Source of the DNA: Chloroflexia bacterium
Lineage (GTDB): Bacteria; Chloroflexota; Chloroflexia; Thermomicrobiales; JALYUS01
DNA length: 11,031 nt
Assembly: GCA_025928215.1 (NCBI GenBank)
Contig: JAICJW010000123.1
Coordinates: 1 to 11,031 of the forward strand
Reading direction: 5' to 3'
A model generated the notes under the pieces. It worked only from the letters and a program-made list of their open reading frames with translations. It searched no databases and was not told the DNA's origin. How positions within the stretch are numbered: the stretch's first letter is position 1; every line of letters begins with the position of its first letter. A program made the position numbers and the translations under genes. Shown one piece after another: positions 5,741 through 11,031 of the stretch.

Positions 5741-6520
5741 ATGCGGAGCGAGGGCGGGATCGAACCGGACGCAACTCCGCAGTTAAGCGTTGTCATCCCC
5801 GCCTATAATGAGGCCGCACGCCTCCCGAGTACCATACGCGCCGTCATGGCATATCTTGACGCTCAGCCTTTCCCGGCCGAACTGATCGTCGTTGACGACG
5901 GCAGTACGGACCAGACTGCTGCCATTGCATCGCGATCGTTGCCGGACGGCCGAATCCGCGTCTTACACGAGCGGCATCGTGGGAAGGGCGCCGCGGTACG
6001 TGCCGGCATGCTGGCGGCGCGGGGCGAGCGGGTGCTTTTCACGGATGCCGACCTCGCGGTGCCGATCGAGGAGACCGCACGCTTGCTTTCGCTGCTTGAC
6101 GCGGGATGCGCGGTCGTTATCGGCTCCCGCGAAGGGGCGGGCGCGTCACGCGAGGGAGAGCCGTTGTTCCGGCATGTGATGGGCCGGGTGTTCAACCGGC
6201 TCGTTCGCATGATCGCGGTGCCGGGAATTGACGATACGCAATGCGGGTTCAAACTCTTCCGCAGAGACGCCGTTGCCGCGATCGTTCCGAGGCTGCGTCT
6301 CTATGGGGCAGACGCGCCGGAAGTGCATGGCGCTCGTGTGACCGGGTTCGATGTCGAAGTGCTCGTCATCGCGCGGCGGCAAGGATTCTGCATCGGTGAA
6401 GCGCCGGTGCGATGGCGATATGGGGCGCAGAGCAAGGTGCGCCCCCTGGCGGACACGTTCTGGAATCTGCGCGACATCCTGCGCGTACGCGTGAATGACT
6501 GGCGGGGGTACTACCGGTGA
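5741..6520 (+). CDS. ALG5/DPM-like polyprenyl-phosphate sugar transferase (GT2)
   Basis: A 259-residue enzyme of the dolichyl-phosphate glucosyl/mannosyltransferase type, which puts a sugar from UDP-Glc or GDP-Man onto a polyprenyl phosphate at the inner membrane face. Seen: LSVVIPAYNEAARLP (15-29), IVVDDGSTDQT (49-59), the HRGKGAAVRAGM segment (79-90), FTDADLAVPIEE with the DAD metal site (100-111), VVIGSREGA, FNRLVR, DDTQCGFKLFRR (164-175), GFDVEVLVIARR (202-213) and PVRWRYGAQSKVRP. The last block is diagnostic of the ALG5/DPG subgroup. The N-terminal membrane helix of eukaryotic ALG5 is absent. ATG 5741 has AGGGGGTGG upstream. The stop overlaps the GTG of metG (GTGA), so the genes are translationally coupled. 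Whether the sugar is glucose or mannose is not determined. Confidence 0.87.
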   Translation: MRSEGGIEPDATPQLSVVIPAYNEAARLPSTIRAVMAYLDAQPFPAELIVVDDGSTDQTAAIASRSLPDGRIRVLHERHRGKGAAVRAGMLAARGERVLFTDADLAVPIEETARLLSLLDAGCAVVIGSREGAGASREGEPLFRHVMGRVFNRLVRMIAVPGIDDTQCGFKLFRRDAVAAIVPRLRLYGADAPEVHGARVTGFDVEVLVIARRQGFCIGEAPVRWRYGAQSKVRPLADTFWNLRDILRVRVNDWRGYYR

Positions 6521-8262
6521 CAGCGACGAATGATGGGGCCAATAGCGGCAAAGAGAATATCCTCGTGTGCGTCGCGTGGCCATATGCGAGCGGTGTGCGC
6601 CATGTCGGGCATATGTCCACCTATATCCCCAGTGATGTTTTCGCGCGCTATCACCGCATGAAGGGCAATAATGTCCTGATGGTTTCCGGCTCCGACGAGC
6701 ATGGGACGCCCGTCACACTCGTCGCGGACCGCGAAGGGAAGTCGCCGGAGGAAGTAGCGCGGTACTATCATGCCGTCATCAAAGACGGTTTCGATCGCAT
6801 GGGGATGATCTGGGAATGCTATACTGAGACCCACACCGAGAACCATATCGCCGTCACGCAGTCTGTGTTCAACAGCCTGCTCAATGCGGGCTATCTCTTC
6901 AAGCAGACGACCGAGCAGATGTACGATCCGGTCGCGGGGCGATTCCTTCCTGATCGGTACGTCGAGGGGACGTGCCCCATCTGCGGATATGAGGACGCGC
7001 GCGGCGATCAATGCGACAACTGCGGCAATACGCTTGACCCGGTGGATCTCATCAATCCGCGCTCCAAACTGACCAAGGCGAAACCCGAATTGCGCGCGAC
7101 GGAGCACTTCTTTCTCGATTTGCCACAGTTCTCGGAGCGCCTGCTCGCCTGGATCGAGAGCCACGACAATTGGCGGCCCAATGTGCGCCGCTTCACGGAG
7201 AATTTCGTGCGCGAGGGGCTGAAGCCGCGAGCGATCACGCGCGATCTCGACTGGGGCGTGCCAATTCCCGTGCCGGGTTTTGAAGACAAGCGTATCTATG
7301 TTTGGTTCGATGCCGTGATCGGCTACTTGAGTGCGAGTATCGAGTGGGCCAACCGGCAGGGCGACCCAGACGCCTGGCGGCAATGGTGGTCGCTGGACAA
7401 AGAGGGGAACGCGCCGAGTGCGTCCTATTACTTCATCGGCAAGGATAATGTGCCGTTCCATACGATCATCTGGCCCGCGATCCTGATGGGGGTTGGTGGA
7501 CTGACGCTGCCAACGGATGTACCGGCGGTCGAATACATGTTGCTGAACGATCAGAAGATCAGCACGAGCCGGGGAATCGTTATCACGCTGCCGGACTACC
7601 TCAGCCGGTACGATCCCGATCCGCTGCGATACTTTGTCATTGCCAGTTCGCCCGAAACGCGGGACACGAGTTTCACCTGGTCCGAGTTCTTCCGGCGCAA
7701 CAACGATGAACTCGTCGCGACCTACGGCAATCTCGTCAACCGCGTCCTCTCGCTGACGCAGCGATATGGCGGGGGCGCCGTACCGGAGCCGGGGCCGCTC
7801 GATGACGATGACCGCGCGATGCTGGCCCGTGCGCGGGAGGCATTTGCTACCGTCGGCGACTTGATCGAGGGCGTGCATCTGAAGGAGGGAGTCAATACGG
7901 TGATGGCGCTCGCCGCCGAGTTCAATCGGTACCTCGAACGGAAAAAGCCGTGGGAGACGGGTAAAACCGATGCCGAACGTACCCATACAACCCTCTACGT
8001 CGCGCTGCAAGGGTTGAATGCGCTCCGCGTCCTCACCGCGCCATTCATCCCCTTTTCCGCGCAACACGTTCACCTCCTGCTCGGCTACACGGGCGGCGAC
8101 CCGAATGGCGCGAGCGGCGGTATCGCGGATGCAGCCTGGGCGTACACCGATCTGGAATCGGGTCGCGCCCTGCCGAAGCCGAAGCCGCTCTTCAAGAAAC
8201 TGGACGATACGCAGTTGGCGGAGGAGATGGAACGCCTGCGCGAGACCTTCGGCGAGGCCTGA
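6517..8262 (+). CDS. metG: Methionyl-tRNA synthetase
   Basis: Charges tRNA(Met) with methionine in the cytoplasm. The 581-residue protein has the class I Rossmann fold: WPYASGVRHVGHMSTYIPSD with HVGH (29-32) as the HIGH motif; MVSGSDEHGTPV; a four-cysteine zinc knuckle CPICG...CDNCG (Cys153, 156, 166, 169); WFDAVIGY (263-270); FIGKDNVPFHTIIWP (307-320). The KMSKS loop reads KISTSRG (347-353): Thr replaces the second Lys, as I recall from actinobacterial enzymes (KFSTS type). A helical anticodon-binding domain follows (LVATYGNLVNRVLSLT; FNRYLERKKPW). The C-terminal EMAPII-like tRNA-binding/dimer domain of some MetRSs is absent. GTG 6517 overlaps the stop of the preceding glycosyltransferase by GTGA, with GGGGG 8 bases upstream; no better start exists before the fold begins. 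It converges on aroM with a 10-base gap. Confidence 0.97.
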   Translation: MTATNDGANSGKENILVCVAWPYASGVRHVGHMSTYIPSDVFARYHRMKGNNVLMVSGSDEHGTPVTLVADREGKSPEEVARYYHAVIKDGFDRMGMIWECYTETHTENHIAVTQSVFNSLLNAGYLFKQTTEQMYDPVAGRFLPDRYVEGTCPICGYEDARGDQCDNCGNTLDPVDLINPRSKLTKAKPELRATEHFFLDLPQFSERLLAWIESHDNWRPNVRRFTENFVREGLKPRAITRDLDWGVPIPVPGFEDKRIYVWFDAVIGYLSASIEWANRQGDPDAWRQWWSLDKEGNAPSASYYFIGKDNVPFHTIIWPAILMGVGGLTLPTDVPAVEYMLLNDQKISTSRGIVITLPDYLSRYDPDPLRYFVIASSPETRDTSFTWSEFFRRNNDELVATYGNLVNRVLSLTQRYGGGAVPEPGPLDDDDRAMLARAREAFATVGDLIEGVHLKEGVNTVMALAAEFNRYLERKKPWETGKTDAERTHTTLYVALQGLNALRVLTAPFIPFSAQHVHLLLGYTGGDPNGASGGIADAAWAYTDLESGRALPKPKPLFKKLDDTQLAEEMERLRETFGEA

Positions 8263-8272
8263 GCCGCCGAGA

Positions 8273-8959
8273 TTAGATCGCTTCTGGCACCGGCGTCCAG
8301 ACGAGATCGCGGACGAGATGCGCTGTCGCGGTTTGCGCGCAGAGAACGGGCACACCCGTCCGGCTGCCGAAATACCTCTTCGCTTCCGGGCCGAAACCCA
8401 TGCAGTCAAGGACGATGCCTTCGACGCGCTCCGTCGTGAACCGGGCGATGACCTCATCCCACGTTGTCGGCGGCCGATACGGTGAAGCCGTCGCGAGGGT
8501 CAATTCATAGCCATGCCACTTCTGGCGCATCATCGCTCCTTGCCCGTCGTCGGGCATGATGACACCGAGTTTTCCTGTTGGCTGGATCGCACGCATGAAT
8601 CCGTCGAGCACGCGATCCGGTTCGATCAGTGGCACAGCGGCGTGCAGACCCTCGAAATGACCCGTGCAGAGGACGACGACGATCGCCGCGCCATCGGCGA
8701 CGACGCGATTGATCGCCCGCTGGAGGAGCGGTGTGGCACTCCGCTTGCCGATCCGCACTTCTCCGGCGTCGAAAAGGGTGACGAGCGGGGTATCGTCATC
8801 GTCGGGGCGGAGGCGATCCACATCGGCGGCATCGAGGCCATCCAGTGCGCCGGCTTCAATGATTCGGATTGCTGGGCCGAGAATCGCGTCGTATGCCGTG
8901 CGGATGTCCGGTCGCGGGCTGTGACCGATCGTGATGAGGCCGACGGTGGATGATGGCAT
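8273..8959 (-). CDS. aroM: AroM family protein
   Basis: A 228-residue AroM-family protein; the E. coli member lies in the aroL operon and its biochemical role is unknown as far as I know. Seen: N-terminal GLITIGHSPRPDI (7-19), the family signature; DAGEVRIGKRSATPLLQRAI (64-83); VVLCTGHF (95-102); GVIMPDDGQ; KWHGYEL; and VLDCMGFG (183-190). The two cysteines, Cys98 (C-T-G) and Cys186 (D-C-M-G), sit about where the paired catalytic cysteines of Asp/Glu/hydantoin racemases sit, so a racemase-like fold is plausible; this is inference. ATG 8959 has AAAGGAG 7 bases upstream. It converges on metG and is divergent from trpS, sharing a 108-base upstream gap. The gene symbol is given by family, not by proven orthology. 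Confidence 0.85.
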   Translation of the reverse strand: MPSSTVGLITIGHSPRPDIRTAYDAILGPAIRIIEAGALDGLDAADVDRLRPDDDDTPLVTLFDAGEVRIGKRSATPLLQRAINRVVADGAAIVVVLCTGHFEGLHAAVPLIEPDRVLDGFMRAIQPTGKLGVIMPDDGQGAMMRQKWHGYELTLATASPYRPPTTWDEVIARFTTERVEGIVLDCMGFGPEAKRYFGSRTGVPVLCAQTATAHLVRDLVWTPVPEAI

Positions 8960-8966
8960 CGCGAAG

Positions 8967-8973
8967 CTCCTTT
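8967..8973 (-). promoter_or_regulatory. aroM ribosome binding site
   Basis: AAAGGAG on the minus strand lies 7 bases before the ATG at 8959, a strong canonical site that fixes the start. Confidence 0.75.
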
Positions 8974-8988
8974 CACGGTTTCACCGGC

Positions 8989-9017
8989 ATGATACCGCAT
9001 CGGTCGTGACGGCTGGA
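8989..9017 (-). promoter_or_regulatory. Weak candidate aroM promoter
   Basis: TATCAT on the minus strand (+ 8989-8994) is a 5/6 match to a -10 box and would give a leader of about 23 bases. At 17 bases upstream the -35 position reads TCCAGC (+ 9012-9017), a poor match. The pair overlaps the candidate trpS promoter on the other strand. Confidence 0.35.
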
Positions 9018-9033
9018 TCGTGCGTGGTACACT
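9006..9033 (+). promoter_or_regulatory. Candidate trpS promoter
   Basis: GTGACG (9006-9011), a 16-base spacer and TACACT (9028-9033) resemble a sigma-70-type promoter (4/6 and 4/6 matches). The leader before the GTG at 9068 would be about 28 bases, too short for a T-box. A small hairpin, TGCGC-GGA-GCGCA, lies between the -10 and the ribosome site. Confidence 0.4.
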
Positions 9034-9055
9034 CCGTGCGCGGAGCGCAGACGAT

Positions 9056-9063
9056 GAGGAGGA
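9056..9063 (+). promoter_or_regulatory. trpS ribosome binding site
   Basis: GAGGAGGA, with AGGAGG 5 bases before the GTG at 9068, fixes this start; an in-frame GTG at 9020 would lie upstream of the -10 and of this site. Confidence 0.8.
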
Positions 9064-9067
9064 CCGA

Positions 9068-10108
9068 GTGGACAGCGAACACACCGCCCAAGTGACCGCC
9101 GATGCGAACGATATGGACGTGCCGGTTCGCGTCTTTAGTGGCGCGCGCCCAACGGGTCGGCAGCATATCGGCAATTACCTCGGCGCGATCCAGAACTACG
9201 TCGCATTGCAGGATGAGGCAGAGTGCTTCTATTGCATTGTGGACTACCACGCGCTCACCACATTCGAACAAACGGAGCGGATCGCGCGCAACACGCGCGA
9301 TATGGTCCTCGATTGGCTCGCGGCGGGCATGGACCCATCGCGCGCGGTCATTTTTGCCCAGTCGGATGTGCCGCAGATCACGGAACTGCACATGCTCCTC
9401 TCAATGATCGTGCCCCTCTCCTGGCTGACACGCGCCCCGACCTTTCGCGAGCAGTCCGAGGCGCACCCCGATAATGTCAATTACGGGCTGCTCGGCTATC
9501 CAGTGTTGATGGCGAGCGATATATTGCTCTATAAGGCGACGACCGTACCGGTCGGTGAGGATCAAGTGCCGCATCTGGAGCTGGCGCGCGAAATCGCACG
9601 GCGATTCAATCACCGGTTTGGCGAGACGTTCCCGGTGCCGCAGGCGCAGCTGACGGAGTTCCCGCGCGTGATGGGCATTGACGGAACGCACAAAATGTCG
9701 AAATCGCTGGACAATCACATCGAACTTGCCGATACACCGGAAGACTTGCGCACCCGCGTCCTCAGCATGGTCACCGATCCCCAGCGCCGCTACCGAACCG
9801 ACCCCGGCCGCCCGGAGGTGTGCAACGTCTATACACTGCATACCTATTACTCCACGCCGGAAGAGCAGGCGCAGGTCTATCACTGCTGCACGAATGCACT
9901 CCAGGGATGTGTCGAGTGCAAGGAATGGCTATCGCGCAATCTGGACGCCGCGCTCGCGCCCTTCCGGGCACGTCGGGATGCCTTCGCGGCAGATGGCGAT
10001 CGCGTCGAGCAGATACTCGGCGATGGCGCGGCGCGGGCGCGATCGGTCGCGACGGAGACCTTGCGTGAAGTGCGGGAGCGTGTCGGATTGCGGCCGCAGC
10101 CGCGCTAG
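9068..10108 (+). CDS. trpS: Tryptophanyl-tRNA synthetase with putative Fe-S cysteine motif
   Basis: Charges tRNA(Trp) with tryptophan. The predicted 346 residues fit bacterial TrpRS. Seen: VFSGARPTGRQHIGNYLGAI (22-41) with HIGN as the HIGH motif; CIVDYHALT; FAQSDVPQITELHMLLSMI; LMASDILLYKA; VPVGEDQVPHLELAREIA; and HKMSKSLDNHI with KMSKS (209-213). In the C-terminal domain Cys252, Cys274, Cys281 and Cys284 give C-x21-C-x6-C-x2-C with GCVECKEWL, very like the C-x22-C-x6-C-x2-C set that binds a [4Fe-4S] cluster near the anticodon site in Thermotoga maritima TrpRS (recalled). An extra Cys273 adjoins it. About 20 N-terminal residues precede the fold, so initiation further in is conceivable, but the strong AGGAGG supports GTG 9068. 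It is divergent from aroM and converges on the hydrolase gene with an 11-base gap. Confidence 0.96.
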   Translation: MDSEHTAQVTADANDMDVPVRVFSGARPTGRQHIGNYLGAIQNYVALQDEAECFYCIVDYHALTTFEQTERIARNTRDMVLDWLAAGMDPSRAVIFAQSDVPQITELHMLLSMIVPLSWLTRAPTFREQSEAHPDNVNYGLLGYPVLMASDILLYKATTVPVGEDQVPHLELAREIARRFNHRFGETFPVPQAQLTEFPRVMGIDGTHKMSKSLDNHIELADTPEDLRTRVLSMVTDPQRRYRTDPGRPEVCNVYTLHTYYSTPEEQAQVYHCCTNALQGCVECKEWLSRNLDAALAPFRARRDAFAADGDRVEQILGDGAARARSVATETLREVRERVGLRPQPR

Positions 10109-10119
10109 GTCTCCGCCGT

Positions 10120-11031
10120 TCAGCTCAGATACTTCTTGAACCAGGCCAGCGTGCGCGTCCATGCCTCCTGCGCGGAGGTGGGGACATAGCCGAAGCCATT
10201 GGCGAAGGGGCGCGTATCGTTGTTGAAGGCGTGGCCGGTATTTGGAAAGACCTTAAAATCCAGCGGCTTGCCGGAGGCCTTCGCCGCGTCCTCGAATGGC
10301 TGGATACCCGCCGAAAGTTGATCGAGCGCGCCATAGTTGCCCATCAATGGGCAGGTGAGGCTCGCCGCCTCCTTCGTCGGATCAACGCGACCCGGCGCAT
10401 TGTTGGTGCTCAGTTGCCCGTAGAAGGCGACCGCAGCATCCAATCCCTTCACCTTCTCCGCCGCGATCACGACGATCCGGCCACCGAAGCAGAAGCCGGT
10501 GATCCCGACCTTCGGCGCGCCGACGCTGGTGCCCCTGAGATAGGTGACCGCCGCCATGACATCGCCAAGCATCTGCTCGTCGGTCAGTTTGCCAATCGCC
10601 GCCGTCGAATCCTGCGGCGTGTTGAAGGCCATCGTCCCCCCCTCGCGTGAGAGGAGATCCACCCCGAGGCCGACGTAGCCTTCTTTCGCGAGACGTCGGG
10701 TGACATCCTTGATATGGTCCGTCAGTCCCATATTTTCATGTATGACAATCACTGCTGGGAATGGGCCGGTACCCGTTTTCGGGCGCGCCTCATAGGCGAT
10801 GATGTCCGCCGTGCCATTTTTGAACTGCACCATCGTCGCATTGACGCAATCGGGGGGAACACGGGGCGCTTTGGGCTTTCCTGGGGTTGCCACGGCGGAG
10901 CCGGAGGCCGTCGTGCCCGCCGGTGCGACTGCTGATCCGGCGGGCCGCGTGCTCGCGCTCCCACTTGCCGCAGTCGTACTGGCGGGTGGCTGCGTCGCGG
11001 CTGCGGCCGAACCGCTCGTCGCGGCAGTCGC
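10120..11031 (-). CDS. Dienelactone hydrolase family protein with Ala/Thr/Ser/Pro-rich linker (5' truncated)
   Basis: An alpha/beta hydrolase of the dienelactone hydrolase family. Visible: PFPAVIVIHENMGLTDHIKDVTRRLA with the Glu of the HEN/HEI motif; GYVGLGVDLLSREGG; the nucleophile elbow GITGFCFGGRI with Cys as nucleophile (codon about 10489-10491); YGALDQLS with the expected acid; and NTGHAFNND with the catalytic His. All triad positions are present. The frame has no stop from a GTG at 10891-10893 out to base 11031: it continues upstream through 46 residues made largely of Ala, Thr, Ser, Gly and Pro. The GTG is therefore probably internal, and the protein likely has an exported or membrane-anchored N terminus joined by a flexible linker; the signal lies outside the window. 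The natural substrate is unknown; many such proteins are general esterases. It converges on trpS. Confidence 0.85.
   Translation of the reverse strand, partial: ATAATSGSAAAATQPPASTTAASGSASTRPAGSAVAPAGTTASGSAVATPGKPKAPRVPPDCVNATMVQFKNGTADIIAYEARPKTGTGPFPAVIVIHENMGLTDHIKDVTRRLAKEGYVGLGVDLLSREGGTMAFNTPQDSTAAIGKLTDEQMLGDVMAAVTYLRGTSVGAPKVGITGFCFGGRIVVIAAEKVKGLDAAVAFYGQLSTNNAPGRVDPTKEAASLTCPLMGNYGALDQLSAGIQPFEDAAKASGKPLDFKVFPNTGHAFNNDTRPFANGFGYVPTSAQEAWTRTLAWFKKYLS

Noticed and set aside
6511..8457. 648-codon open frame on the minus strand across all of metG
   Set aside because: It is antisense to a gene with every MetRS motif in place; its translation is Arg/Ala/Val-rich with no recognisable domain. 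Long antisense frames are expected in GC-rich genes with biased third positions.
9001..9067. T-box or other riboswitch ahead of trpS
   Set aside because: The candidate leader is only about 28 bases, with one tiny hairpin and no T-box sequence or terminator; there is no room for such an element.
10090..10103. GCGGC-CGCA-GCCGC hairpin at the 3' end of trpS as a terminator
   Set aside because: It lies inside the coding sequence, the stem is only 5 bp and no T-run follows.

Overview
This is a GC-rich chromosomal window with tightly packed genes and several GTG starts. The gene content is mostly housekeeping: glutamate dehydrogenase, GatB, MetRS and TrpRS, with envelope or lipid-type enzymes between them. 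Taxonomy can only be guessed. The actinobacterial-looking MetRS, GatB-dependent amidation, a geranylgeranyl-reductase-like flavoenzyme and C-rich palindromic intergenic repeats would fit a Chloroflexota (Thermomicrobia-like) or related deep-branching Gram-positive-type lineage. No rRNA, tRNA, CRISPR array, insertion sequence or prophage gene is visible, and no stretch longer than about 170 bases lacks a gene.

Layout. At 1-294 lies the 3' end of a TrkA/RCK-type potassium-channel regulatory protein (+). A repeat-bearing convergent gap (295-463) holds two C-rich palindromes in inverted orientation. On the minus strand follow gdhA (464-1777) and gatB (1925-3403), separated by an intrinsic terminator for gatB at 1880-1915. 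A divergent promoter region (3404-3519) then opens a plus-strand run that looks like one operon: a FAD-dependent geranylgeranyl-reductase-like enzyme (3520-4599), a family 2 glycosyltransferase (4661-5734), an ALG5/DPM-like polyprenyl-phosphate sugar transferase (5741-6520) and metG (6517-8262, GTGA overlap). An aroM-family gene (8273-8959, -) converges on metG. It is divergent from trpS (9068-10108, +) across a 108-bp regulatory gap. The window ends inside a minus-strand dienelactone-hydrolase-family protein whose reading frame stays open to the window edge through an Ala/Thr/Ser/Pro-rich linker.

How the genes may work together. gatB, metG and trpS all serve aminoacyl-tRNA synthesis but lie in three different transcription units. 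The reductase and the two glycosyltransferases could form a lipid-linked sugar module: saturation of an isoprenoid chain, charging of a polyprenyl phosphate with a sugar, and a further glycosyl transfer. metG is translationally tied to its end. This is inference from family and order only.

The observations most worth following are: a TrpRS with a cysteine set resembling the [4Fe-4S] site of Thermotoga TrpRS; a perfect 13-bp palindrome inside the gatB coding sequence; the isoprenoid-reductase/glycosyltransferase/metG operon; an AroM protein with two racemase-like cysteines beside trpS; and the inverted C-rich palindromes after trkA. I saw no convincing wholly new system such as a defence or mobile module.
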